This document shows, one piece after another, positions 1-5,565 of a stretch of 12,355 nucleotides of DNA. The translations under genes and the position numbers were made by a program. The notes under the pieces are model-generated. The model had not been told where the DNA came from and did not search any database. It saw nothing but the letters and a program-made list of their open reading frames with translations. This stretch comes from Baffinella frigidus (Eukaryota; Cryptophyceae; Cryptomonadales; Baffinellaceae), in assembly GCA_026770585.1 (NCBI GenBank), contig MU646414.1, positions 434,279-446,633 on the forward strand, read 5' to 3'. Every line of letters begins with the position of its first letter. Within the stretch, counting starts at the first letter, position 1.

Positions 1-10
1 TTGACACCCC

Positions 11-120
11 CGCCTCAGGACAGACAGACCCGCCTCAGGACAGACAGACCCGCCTCAGGACAGACAGACCCGCCTCGGGACAGACGGGCCCGCCTCAGGA
101 CAGACAGACCCGCCTCACGA
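11..120. repeat. 20-bp GC-rich tandem array
   Basis: Five successive 20-bp units of the form CGCCTCAGGACAGACAGACC run from 11 to 110. A sixth degenerate unit follows. The unit at 71-90 carries GGGCCCGCCTC, which is the reverse complement of the GAGGCGGGCCC word found all over 590-1180 and 3230-3360. The array is therefore the same repeat family on the opposite strand. It begins almost at the window edge and may continue outside. Confidence 0.9.
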
Positions 121-143
121 CTGACCCTCCCCCGCGGCAGCAG

Positions 144-188
144 GTGACGGGAAAGTCGAAGGACCTTCTCGCCAAGATCGGCGACTGC
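144..188 (+). pseudogene. Exon-like block, truncated copy (GKSKDLLAKIGDC)
   Basis: This block is a second copy of the exon-like block at 521-586. The two share 44 nt with three differences. Two are synonymous (ACG/ACC for Thr, GGA/GGC for Gly) and one is conservative (CTC/ATC, Leu/Ile). The peptide reads VTGKSKDLLAKIGDC. It is preceded by a C-rich stretch and CAGCAG, which resembles a splice acceptor. Similarity to the other copy stops abruptly after GACTG at 187, just before AT-rich sequence and the (TA)n tract. I read it as a truncated duplicate of a short exon. I do not recognise the protein, and the segment is too short to rule out a non-coding repeat. Confidence 0.35.
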
Positions 189-213
189 TTACATGTGCAA
201 GGAAATATTAATC

Positions 214-320
<107 letters not shown>

Positions 321-374
321 ACCTTTTACACCCTCGTAGCTCTCGACCCCGCGTAACCAGAAAAGGGTACTATA

Positions 375-475
375 TCCCTCAAGTGGCGAGTATGCTCATA
401 CACCCTACCGTAGGGCCGCAGGACCTGCCTAGGACCTGTCGCGGGTCCATTTGCACCCCCTCGCCACTTAAGGGA
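375..475 (+). mobile_element. Family A miniature TIR element, copy A1
   Basis: A 101-bp element beginning TCCCTCAAGTGGCGAG and ending CTCGCCACTTAAGGGA, so its ends are inverted repeats. TA dinucleotides flank it on both sides (373-374 and 476-477), consistent with a TA target-site duplication. The interior contains CCTACCGTAGGGCC and GACCTGCCTAGGACCT, also found in A2 to A4. It has no coding capacity and is a MITE-like non-autonomous DNA transposon. Confidence 0.85.
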
Positions 476-520
476 TACAGCCGCTTTACATTTACCCGGA
501 GCCCCCCGCCCCCTCGGCAG

Positions 521-586
521 GTGACCGGCAAGTCGAAGGACCTTATCGCCAAGATCGGCGACTGTGGCGCCGAGTACCGCGGCTAA
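521..586 (+). CDS. Possible terminal exon, 21 codons and stop
   Basis: An open frame reads VTGKSKDLIAKIGDC then GAEYRG and ends at TAA (584-586). A pyrimidine-rich stretch and CTCGGCAG immediately precede it, as expected at a splice acceptor. The frame is supported by the partial copy at 144-188, where two of three differences are synonymous. The last part (GGCGCCGAGTACCGCGGCTAA) recurs at about 746-766 and 875-895, so the 3' end of this block belongs to a repeat family. It could be the last exon of an unrecognised gene, or a captured exon fragment spread by repeat amplification. No upstream exon was identified. Confidence 0.35.
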   Translation: MTGKSKDLIAKIGDCGAEYRG

Positions 587-665
587 GTCCCGAGGCGGGC
601 CCGTCCGGCTGGCCTGAGGCGGGCCCATCCGGCTCCTGAGGCGGGCCCGTCCGGCTGCGCCTGCC

Positions 666-726
666 CCTAGGACCCTACAGTGGGCCCCTCCCTAGGGCCC
701 TATGGTGGTCCCAGGGAGGGGGCGGC
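666..726 (+). mobile_element. Family B core fragment
   Basis: The stretch holds CCTAGGACCCTACAGTGGGC followed by CCTAGGGCCCTATGGTGGTCC and a G-rich run. This is the interior arrangement of family B elements, but the CAGGGGTACCTCGC ends are missing. It is a decayed or partial copy. Confidence 0.55.
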
Positions 727-805
727 GGTCTGCCTATGCGTGCGGCGCCGAGTACCGCGGCTAAGTCCCGAGGCGGGCCCGACCGTGCCATGCTAGAGAG
801 AGACT

Positions 806-867
806 TAGCCTAGGGCCCTACGGTGGTCCTAGGGGGGCAGGCGTTTCTTATGAGCGAGGTACCCCTG
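806..867 (+). mobile_element. Family B element, right half
   Basis: The right half of a family B element: CCTAGGGCCCTACGGTGGTCC, a G run, then TTTCTTATGAGCGAGGTACC and CCCTG with TA at 868-869. The left half is absent. The interior begins directly after unrelated AG-rich sequence. Confidence 0.7.
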
Positions 868-1199
868 TAGACCCTGGCGCCGAGTACCGCGGCTAAATCC
901 TGAGGCGGGCCCGTCCGATTCCCGAGGCGGGCCCGTCCGTCCGGCTAACGCGGGGGGCAAAATGCGAAAGCTAAGTCCTGAGGCGGACCCGTCCGTCTAA
1001 GTCCTGAGGCGGGCCTGTCCGGGTGCGCCTCCCCCTCGGAACCTACAGTAGGCCTATGCGTTAGCGGCTAACGCATCCGCTCCGAGAGCCGTTTCCCCCG
1101 ATAGGACCCACCCTTGGAGCCCTTTTCCTCCGAGGCGGGCCCGTCCAGGACCTGGTTCTCACACTGAGGCGGGCCCGTTCGGCGAACGCGAGGGGTGAA

Positions 1200-1343
1200 A
1201 TGCGAAAGCGTGCGTCGGAGGAGGACTTGTTGGGACGCGACTCGGTACAAAATGTACAATGCAAAAACAATTTAGCCCTTTAAAACACCCAAACTTTCAC
1301 TTTTTTTAGAAGCCTAAGTGCCCCGATAGATGGCTTTTGGCAT
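1200..1343. other. Unique spacer, no gene recognised
   Basis: Mixed sequence with a pyrimidine-rich stretch ending TTTTTTTAG near 1309 that resembles a splice acceptor. No supporting exon pattern was found downstream on this strand. Short overlapping minus-strand frames here follow the GAGGCGGG repeats and look incidental. Confidence 0.4.
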
Positions 1344-1553
1344 TCCGCACCCGGACGCGAAAAGGGCTACGTTTCGCGAAGACATAAATAGTGTCTTCGT
1401 AAAACGTTGCGTTTTGAACAAAAAGTGGCGAAATTCCGCGAAATTTGCCGAACTTGTCGAAAAAGAGCCCCAATTTGATTCCAATTTGAGGTCACACCCG
1501 AAATGAAGGTACACATTTAAGAGGACGTAGCCCTGTTCGTGTCCGGGTGCGGA
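1344..1553. mobile_element. Family T element with 28-bp inverted ends
   Basis: The left arm, TCCGCACCCGGACGCGAAAA and GGGCTACG (1344-1371), is the reverse complement of 1526-1553 with about two mismatches. The 210-bp body is AT-richer than its flanks and includes a short hairpin (CGAAGACA/TGTCTTCG, 1377-1399). A minus-strand frame crosses the body but shows no recognisable domain and continues into neighbouring repeats. I interpret it as a MITE or foldback present once here. No flanking duplication was evident. Confidence 0.6.
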
Positions 1554-1593
1554 GGCGGGGAAGAACGCCAAGAGGGGGGAAAGGCGGTTCCCT

Positions 1594-1857
1594 GCGAATA
1601 GGATGCGAGCGCACGGAGAGGAGTGGTGGAATATTTCGTGTGTGTTCAGGGGTACCTCGCTTTTCAGAAACGCCCACCACCCTAGGATCACCATAGGGCC
1701 CTACGCATAGGCCTACTGTAGAGTCCTAGGAGGAGGCGGATTCTTATGAGCGAGGTACCCTTGTAATAAAGATCTGGAGTCCCAGCAGCCAATGAATGGA
1801 AGAAACACTCCAGTCCTTCCTGGTGAGACGCGCCTTCTCACGCCGTTGCTGGCATCC
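1594..1857 (+). repeat. F repeat, copy 1, interrupted by a family B element
   Basis: The sequence around GCGAATAGGATGCGAGCGCA, TATTTCGTGTGTGT and AAGATCTGGAGTCCCAGCA matches 2325-2505. In this copy a complete family B element (1647-1763) separates GTGTGTGTT from TAATAAAG. In the other copy the same point reads GTGAGTGTAATGAAG without interruption. Weaker similarity continues through a CACTCCAG / CCTGGTGA segment and GAGACGCGCCTTCTCACGC. Confidence 0.8.
1647..1763 (+). mobile_element. Family B miniature TIR element, copy B2
   Basis: A 117-bp element starting CAGGGGTACCTCGC and ending GAGCGAGGTACCCTTG. Its inner arms are (G/C)-rich and its centre holds CCTAGGATCACCATAGGGCC and ACTGTAGAGTCCTAGG. 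TA follows on the right (1764-1765). The left flank reads TT, probably a mutated TA. The uninterrupted counterpart at 2325-2400 has TA at the corresponding position (2376-2377), which supports TA-targeted insertion. Confidence 0.9.
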
Positions 1858-1863
1858 CAGCAA

Positions 1864-1964
1864 TCCCTTAAGTGGCCAGCCGGTCAAAATTGACCCGCAA
1901 GAGGTCCTGAGCAGGTCCTAGGGCCCTCCGGTAGGGCGTATGAGCCTACTGGCCACTCAAGTGA
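1864..1964 (-). mobile_element. Family A element, copy A2
   Basis: 101 bp, the same length as A1, in the opposite orientation. It begins TCCCTTAAGTGGCCAG, carries GAGGTCCTGAGCAGGTCC and GGTAGGGCGTATGAGCC, and ends CTGGCCACTCAAGTGA with TA at 1965-1966. The left flank is AA, so the left half of the TA duplication may have mutated. Confidence 0.85.
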
Positions 1965-1997
1965 TATGTGTACAGGTGCCCCCCCCCCCCGGGACTA

Positions 1998-2116
1998 CAG
2001 GGGTACCTCGCTCATAAGAAACAGCCCCCCCTTAGGACCCTACAGTAGGACCATGCCTAGGGCCCTACACGGTGGTCCTAGGGGGGGTGCAGTTTCTTGT
2101 GAGCGAGGTGCCCCTG
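1998..2116 (+). mobile_element. Family B element, copy B3
   Basis: A complete 119-bp element starting CAGGGGTACCTCGCTCATAA and ending TGAGCGAGGTGCCCCTG, with TA on both sides (1996-1997 and 2117-2118). Read in one frame it yields the peptide YRGTSLIRN and reaches towards the opposite end, which explains the short artefactual frames over it. Both flanks carry TACAGGTGCC followed by a C run and GGAC, at 1971 and 2117. Confidence 0.9.
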
Positions 2117-2215
2117 TACAGGTGCCCCCCCCCCCCGGACTACCACAGGGCATTAGGCATATTCCTACATAGAGTCCTGGGGGGGGGGCGGTTTCTTATG
2201 AGCGAGGTGCCCCAG
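2117..2215 (+). mobile_element. Family B-related element, left end degenerate (B4)
   Basis: The right half is intact: TAGAGTCCTGG, a G run, TTTCTTATGAGCGAGG, then TGCCCCAG. The left half is shortened to TACAGGTGCC, a C run and GGACTACCACAGGGC, lacking the CTCATAAGAAA segment. The copy is decayed or internally deleted. Confidence 0.55.
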
Positions 2216-2243
2216 TGCTGGGGAGACGCGCCTTCCCACGCTT

Positions 2244-2314
2244 TTATCTCAGAAAACCAGTTCTAAAACTCGTTTTCGTAAGTCAATTCCCCTATAAATT
2301 TGTCAACTTATGCG
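2244..2314 (+). mobile_element. Family E foldback, left half only (E3)
   Basis: Begins TTATCTCAGAAAACCAG and follows the left arm of the 150-bp family E elements at 5256 and 9061 through ATTTGTCAACTTATGCG. It then stops, and the right arm is missing. It has a few substitutions against the complete copies and so looks older or truncated. Confidence 0.8.
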
Positions 2315-2324
2315 TCCGTTGCGT

Positions 2325-2505
2325 GCGAATGGGACTCGGGCGCACGGCGAGGTGCGGTGGGATGTTTCGTGAGTGTAATGAAGATCTGGAGTCCCAGCAT
2401 CCGCTAGCTGGCATAACCACTCAAGCCTTTCTGGTGAAGGGACTTGACCACCCAAGTCCTGAAGGAAAAGGCCCAATCGAGAAGACGCGTCATCCCACGC
2501 TTGGA
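2325..2505 (+). repeat. F repeat, copy 2 (empty site)
   Basis: The sequence GCGAATGGGACTCGGGCGCA to AAGATCTGGAGTCCCAGCA matches 1594-1796 without the family B insertion. Downstream, CACTCAAGCCTTTCTGGTGA and AGACGCGTCATCCCACGC also match. This copy gives the pre-insertion state of copy 1. Confidence 0.8.
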
Positions 2506-2534
2506 CCGCAAGTCGCCACTCCCAGCGATGTTTA

Positions 2535-2755
2535 TCCCTTACAGGGGTACCTCGCTCATAAGCAACCGCCCCCCCCCCTAGGACCACCCTAGGACCCTAG
2601 GCATGTCCTACTGTAGGGTCCTAGGAGGGGGTGGTTTCTTATGAGCGAGGTACCCCTGTAGAGTGGCGAGGCGGTCGAAATTGACCGCCAAGAGGTCCTA
2701 GGCAGGTTCTAGGGCCCTACGGTAGGGCGTATGAGCCTACTCGCCACTTACGGGA
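2535..2755 (-). mobile_element. Family A element A3, split by a nested family B element
   Basis: The left seven bases (TCCCTTA, 2535-2541, preceded by TA) are separated from the rest of the element (2661-2755, GAGTGGCGAGG to CGCCACTTACGGGA) by a complete family B copy. Removing the insert and one TA gives a 102-bp element, one base longer than the 101-bp family size. TA flanks it on both sides (2533-2534 and 2756-2757). Confidence 0.88.
2542..2658 (+). mobile_element. Family B element B5, inserted in A3
   Basis: A 117-bp complete copy starting CAGGGGTACCTCGCTCATAA and ending TGAGCGAGGTACCCCTG. TA stands on both sides (2540-2541 and 2659-2660). The target is the TTAAG of a family A terminal repeat. 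This orders the events: A first, B later. Confidence 0.9.
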
Positions 2756-2844
2756 TACACAGCGATCAAGTGAGTTTATTACGGATCGAAACCAACATGA
2801 CCACCACGTATTCCCTTCCGTGAACTCCTTGTAAGATAAGTGTA

Positions 2845-3093
2845 CAGGGAGGGGTACACAAGTACCTCGCTCATAAGAAACCGTCTCCTCCTAGGACCCT
2901 ACAGTAGGGCTACAGGGGTACCTCGCTCATAAGAAACGCCCCCCCCCCTAGGACCACCATAGGACCCTAGGCATGCTCCTACTGTAGGGCCCTAGGGGGG
3001 GGCGGTTTCTTATGATCGAGGTACCCCTGTATGCCTAGGGCCCTGTGGTGATCCTAGGGAGGGGGGCGGTTTCTTATGAGCGAGGTACCCCTG
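2845..3093 (+). mobile_element. Family B element B6, split by a nested family B copy
   Basis: The left half (2845-2910) ends CCTACAGTAGGGC. The right half (3032-3093) resumes TGCCTAGGGCCCTGTGG and ends GAGCGAGGTACCCCTG. Between them lies a complete second family B copy with TA on each side. The left end carries about 12 extra bases (AGGGGTACACAA). Without the insert and that addition the element is about the usual size. Confidence 0.88.
2913..3029 (+). mobile_element. Family B element B7, inserted in B6
   Basis: A 117-bp complete copy with ends CAGGGGTACCTCGCTCATAA and GATCGAGGTACCCCTG, flanked by TA at 2911-2912 and 3030-3031. It lies in the central palindrome of the older copy. Its own ends are close to consensus, fitting a recent insertion. 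Confidence 0.92.
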
Positions 3094-3196
3094 TACCTCG
3101 CGCATAAGGAGCCCCCCCCCCCCTCCCCTTTAGGACCACCGCAGGGCCCTAGATGTAGTTCTACATGCGTGCCGCCTTATTTGCAAAGTACCCCTG
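3094..3196 (+). mobile_element. Degenerate family B-like copy (B8)
   Basis: Starts directly at the end of B6: TACCTCGCGCATAAGGAG, a long C run, TAGGACCACCGCAGGGCC, then GCCGCCTTATTTGCAAAG and TACCCCTGCA. Both arms are recognisable but diverged. Confidence 0.6.
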
Positions 3197-3221
3197 CAAA
3201 AAGGCGCGCAAAGGCGGGACT

Positions 3222-3357
3222 CTCCGTCCCGAGGCGGGCCCGTCAGTCTCGAGGCGGGCCTTTCCGTCCCGAGGCGGGCCCGTCAAGAGGCGGGCCTTTC
3301 CGTCCCGAGGCGGGCCCGTCAGTCCCGAGGCGAGCCTGACTGAGTCAGTCCCGAGGC

Positions 3358-3360
<3 letters not shown>
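3222..3360 (+). repeat. GAGGCGGGCC minisatellite
   Basis: Seven or so units of CCCGAGGCGGGCC alternate with CGTCAGT, TTTCCGT or CGTCAA spacers. The word is the one dispersed at 590-1180. Overlapping Pro/Gly/Arg-rich frames on both strands are products of the repeat. Confidence 0.88.
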
Positions 3361-3396
<36 letters not shown>

Positions 3397-3652
3397 CGCG
3401 CGCGCTCTCTCTCTCTCCCGAGGCGGGCTCTCTCTCTCTCTCGCTCTCTCGCTCTCTCTCTCTCTCACACACACTCTCCCTCTCAGGGTCACTCGAGCTG
3501 GTGGGCGAGGCGGGCTCTCTCTCTCTCTCTCTCTCTCGCTCGCTCTCTCACTCTCTCACACACACACCCACTCTCTCTCCCGAGGCGGGCTCTCTCTCTC
3601 TCTCGCTCTTGCTCTCTCTCTCTCGCTCTCTCTCTCACACTCCCTCGCGGGG
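3360..3652 (+). repeat. (CT)n tracts interleaved with CCCGAGGCGGG
   Basis: Long CT, GCTCT and ACAC runs are broken at intervals by CCCGAGGCGGGCT (near 3418 and 3580) and GGGCGAGGCGGGCT (near 3504). The ends of the CT blocks carry a related phrase, GGGTCACTCGA or GGGTCACAC (3486, 3648, 3668). The Ser-Leu and Arg-Glu frames through this region are low-complexity artefacts. Confidence 0.92.
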
Positions 3653-3716
3653 TCACACTCCATCTCGGGGTCACTCGATTTGGCGGGCGAGGTCTCGCGG
3701 GCCGCCGCACCCAGCC

Positions 3717-4045
3717 GCGTAGTTGAACGTGCACAGGTTCACCTGCCGAAAGCCCACCGGGTCAGAAAAATCAATCTGAAGCCGAACTCCTAAACCTCAA
3801 ACCCTAAAGCCGAACTCCTACACCCCAAACCCTGAACCAGAATCCCAAAGCGCAGTTGAACGTGCACAGGTTCACCTGCCGAAAACGCAATAACCTTTTT
3901 GCTGTCTTAGGGGTGGGTGCTGGGCGATGGTAAAGCTATGACGAGGGCAAGATCGCAAGTTACACCCGTAGGATAGCACAGACGGCGTCTCGACGGCCAG
4001 AGTACCGCGTAGTTGAACGTGCACATCTGCACCTGCCGAAAACGC
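3717..4045 (+). repeat. Three copies of a 36-bp repeat (family G)
   Basis: The unit AGTTGAACGTGCACAGGTTC then ACCTGCCGAAA occurs at about 3717-3751, 3851-3886 and 4006-4045. The third has ATCTGCACCTG in place of AGGTTCACCTG. CAGGT and ACCTG form a small inverted repeat in the first two copies. Between the first two copies lie two units of AAAGCCGAACTCCTA with AAACCCT motifs, resembling degenerate telomere sequence. The function is unknown. Confidence 0.8.
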
Positions 4046-4373
4046 GCATTGATTCAGAGCGCAAGCAACATCTCAGCGGAATGATGATCGATGAAAATGT
4101 GGAGAGCAATTCGTCCGAGCCAATAAGTGCTGCAGTAGTAATGGTCTCTGTCTGCAGATGTAGTAAAGACCGTGTTGAATTAGTAAGATCTCTCTCTTTA
4201 GGGCCGCTCTCGATAATCAAGATATCTCTTTAGGGCCGCTCTCGAGCGGGGAGGGGACGGAACAACTTGAGTGATTTCAAAGACTTTCCCCAGAAAATGG
4301 CTCAAGCCATGTCCATATTCTGGCCCTGACTGGCTTATTTATGTGCCGAGTTTACTCGAAAGCGGTTGGGGGC
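3887..4373. other. Mostly unique region, no gene recognised
   Basis: Apart from the third family G copy, the segment holds a local duplication of TCTCTTTAGGGCCGCTCTCG (about 4193-4214 and 4225-4245). The remainder is mixed-composition DNA. No reading frame here shows codon structure or a recognisable motif. Confidence 0.5.
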
Positions 4374-4419
4374 GGACCATGCACGGGACAATGTTGAAGT
4401 CGCGAGTCTCCTCCGGCTC
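4374..4419 (-). pseudogene. Exon-like block U, copy 1 (EPEETRDFNIVPCMV)
   Basis: Matches 4733-4779 over 46 nt with one difference (CGC/GGC, Arg/Gly in the minus-strand frame). The minus-strand reading is EPEETRDFNIVPCMV. The copy ends exactly where the family C element C1 begins, so the element may have truncated it. I do not recognise the protein family. Confidence 0.4.
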
Positions 4420-4421
4420 TC

Positions 4422-4579
4422 CACACAGCGGACTTCGAAGGCATTTCGAATAACCCTTAAGCGCTAAGACCTAAGACCCTACGGTAGGCAACCCGTAGGG
4501 ACATAGGGGGGCTCCTATCGATAAGGTAACGGAAAGGTGGCCCGAGTTGGGCCAAAATCCCTTCGAAGCCCGCTGTGTG
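4422..4579 (-). mobile_element. Family C element, copy C1
   Basis: 158 bp with inverted ends: CACACAGCGGACTTCGAAGG on the left, CCTTCGAAGCCCGCTGTGTG on the right. The interior reads CCCTTAAGCGCTAAGACC, ACCCTACGGTAGGCAACCCG and CGATAAGGTAACGGAAA. This is the reverse complement of the C2 to C4 interior. It is non-coding and non-autonomous. No clear flanking duplication is visible. Confidence 0.82.
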
Positions 4580-4595
4580 ATATGCTAAGTCGCCC

Positions 4596-4728
4596 CGGGC
4601 ACTCAGTGCCCGAGTTTCCGTTACCTTATCCGTAGGAACCCCCCTATACCCCTACGGGTTGCCTACCGTAGGGTCCTAGGTCTTATCGCTTAGGGGTGGT
4701 TCAAAATCCCTTCGACGCCCGCTGTGTG
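4596..4728 (+). mobile_element. Family C element, copy C2, left end missing
   Basis: Begins within the family at GGGCACTCAGTGCCCGAG, itself a small palindrome, and continues TTTCCGTTACCTTATCCG, TACGGGTTGCCTACCGTAGG and TCTTATCGCTTAGGGG. It ends AAAATCCCTTCG then CCCGCTGTGTG. The CACACAGCGG left terminus present in C3 is absent. It lies 16 bp from C1 in the opposite orientation. Confidence 0.8.
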
Positions 4729-4732
4729 GGGT

Positions 4733-4811
4733 GGACCATGCACGGGACAATGTTGAAGTCGCCAGTCTCCTCCGGCTCGACCCGCACCACATACTCCCGG
4801 TTCTCGCTGTT
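4733..4811 (-). pseudogene. Exon-like block U, copy 2
   Basis: On the minus strand the block reads NSENREYVVRVEPEETGDF and continues NIVPCMV. The stretch 4750-4811 is identical to 4979-5040 over 62 nt apart from one base near the inner end. GC-ending codons predominate in the translated frame. It sits between C2 and telomere-like sequence and has no visible neighbouring exons. It is either a protein-coding exon carried by local duplication or a coding-derived repeat. The family is not recognised. Confidence 0.42.
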
Positions 4812-4975
4812 TTGGGGGGTTGGGGTTTGGGGTTCAGGGCTGAGGGCTGAGGGTTGAGGGTTGAGGGTTGAGGGTTTGTGTAAACCGCGCCTCGAGTGGC
4901 TACTGCCTCTACGTACTCTCGGGTCTCGCTGTTTCGGGGGGTTGTGGTTTGCAGTTTGGGGTTCAGGGTTCAGAG
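4811..4975 (+). repeat. Degenerate telomere-like tract 1
   Basis: Variants of GGGTTCA, GGGTTGA and GGGTTTG repeated in 7-bp steps, for example GAGGGTTGAGGGTTGAGGG at about 4850-4875. The central 4890-4932 segment includes GTACTCTCGGGTCTCGCTGT, a diverged copy of the start of block U. The 7-bp period is consistent with a degenerate TTTAGGG telomere repeat. Confidence 0.75.
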
Positions 4976-4978
4976 ACG

Positions 4979-5040
4979 ATGTTGAAGTCGCCAGTCTCCT
5001 CCGGCTCGACCCGCACCACATACTCCCGGTTCTCGCTGTT
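4979..5040 (-). pseudogene. Exon-like block U, copy 3
   Basis: A near-perfect duplicate of 4750-4811 placed 229 bp downstream, embedded in telomere-like DNA. The minus-strand frame is ENREYVVRVEPEETGDFNI and then diverges into AC-rich telomere-like sequence. The high identity indicates a recent local duplication. Confidence 0.42.
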
Positions 5041-5225
5041 GGGGGGGTGGGGGGGTTCAGGGTCCAGCTTTTAGGGTTCAGGGCGCACGGAACTGTTGTG
5101 GACCATGAGGGTTTGGAGTTTGAGGTGTGTGGTTTGGGGTTTGGGGTTCAGGGTTTAGGGTCCAGGGTTGAGGGTTTAGGGTTCAGGGTTTGGGGGGTGG
5201 GGTTTAGGGTTGGTGTAAACCCTAA
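5041..5225 (+). repeat. Degenerate telomere-like tract 2
   Basis: Many 7-bp units such as GGGTTTA, GGGTTCA, GGGTCCA and GGGTTTG, several exactly TTTAGGG (for example near 5151, 5174 and 5203). It ends with TAAACCCTAAACG in inverted orientation, giving GTTTAGGGTTGGTGTAAACC across the junction. It looks like an interstitial or former subtelomeric tract. Confidence 0.8.
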
Positions 5226-5255
5226 ACGCGCCGTTAGTGAGTACGCCGAAGAAAC

Positions 5256-5405
5256 TTATCTCTGAAAACGAGTTCTAAAACTCGTTTTCTTAAGTCAATT
5301 CCCCTACAAATTTGTTAACTTATGCAGAGAGTAAAGAATAAGTTGACGAATTTGTAGGGGAATTAACTTAAGAAAACGAGTTTTAGAACTCGTTTTCTGA
5401 GATAA
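5256..5405 (+). mobile_element. Family E 150-bp foldback element, copy E1
   Basis: The arms of about 67 bp (TTATCTCTGAAAACGAG to AACTTAT, and the reverse) are almost perfectly complementary around a short centre containing GAGAGTAAAG. Each arm carries its own palindrome, AAAACGAGTT CTAA AACTCGTTTT. The element is flanked by AAAC at 5252-5255 and again at 5406-5409, a 4-bp target-site duplication. It is non-coding. The nearly identical E2 has a different duplication (ATGC), so both are independent insertions. Confidence 0.93.
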
Positions 5406-5454
5406 AAACGTTTACACAAAAATGTCGACCGCCTCCTAGGTTGGACGTTTTCTA

Positions 5455-5531
5455 GGGATACAGTCCCGTGTAGGATGACGGGAGTGACTGTGGTAAAGTC
5501 ACTCCGGTCATCCTACACGGGACTGCATCCC
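5455..5531. repeat. Hairpin, about 34-bp stem, 9-nt loop (H)
   Basis: CAGTCCCGTGTAGGATGAC on the left pairs with GTCATCCTACACGGGACTG on the right. GGGAT/ATCCC pairs outside and GGAGTGAC/GTCACTCC inside. There are only two mismatches. The length fits a small foldback transposon or a microRNA-precursor-like hairpin. Nothing in the sequence decides between these. Confidence 0.85.
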
Positions 5532-5565
5532 CAGATCGATCCGTAATAAACGCTCTTTCCTCTCC

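Larger units (their letters stand above)
564..1180 (+). repeat. Dispersed GAGGCGGGCCCGTCCG word cluster
   Basis: The word GAGGCGGGCCCGTCC or a close variant occurs about ten times between 590 and 1180 (near 592, 616, 638, 770, 903, 926, 981, 1004, 1133 and 1165). Several copies are embedded in a longer unit, GCGCCGAGTACCGCGGCTAA followed by GTCCCGAGGCGGGC, at 564, 745 and 874. A second repeated phrase, AACGCGRGGGGYRAAATGCG, occurs near 949 and 1184. The spacing is irregular, so this is an interspersed rather than strictly tandem array. Confidence 0.85.

Noticed and set aside
1314-1694. 126-codon minus-strand frame
   Set aside because: It spans family T, the F repeat and part of a family B element, so it is a composite of repeats. 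Its start lies in B2-derived sequence.
1966-2592. Short plus-strand frames giving peptides such as YRGTSLIRN, MSEVPL and YLAHK
   Set aside because: They are translations of family B terminal repeats and recur wherever the element lies. They do not represent genes.
3161-3734. Frames of 80-185 codons rich in Ser-Leu or Arg-Glu on both strands
   Set aside because: They follow (CT)n and GAGGCGGG repeats exactly. Low-complexity DNA is open in several frames at once.
3717-4045. The three 36-bp repeats considered as a CRISPR-like array
   Set aside because: Only three units, spacers of 100 bp or more with their own repeats, and a eukaryotic context without cas genes.
4297-4306. TGGCTCAAG resembling the 3' end of the dinoflagellate spliced leader
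   Set aside because: Only about nine bases match and the preceding bases (CAGAAAA) do not fit the leader. It is compatible with chance.
5455-5531. Hairpin considered as a microRNA precursor
   Set aside because: The stem is suitable, but foldback elements are abundant here and nothing marks this one as expressed. It is kept only as a hairpin.
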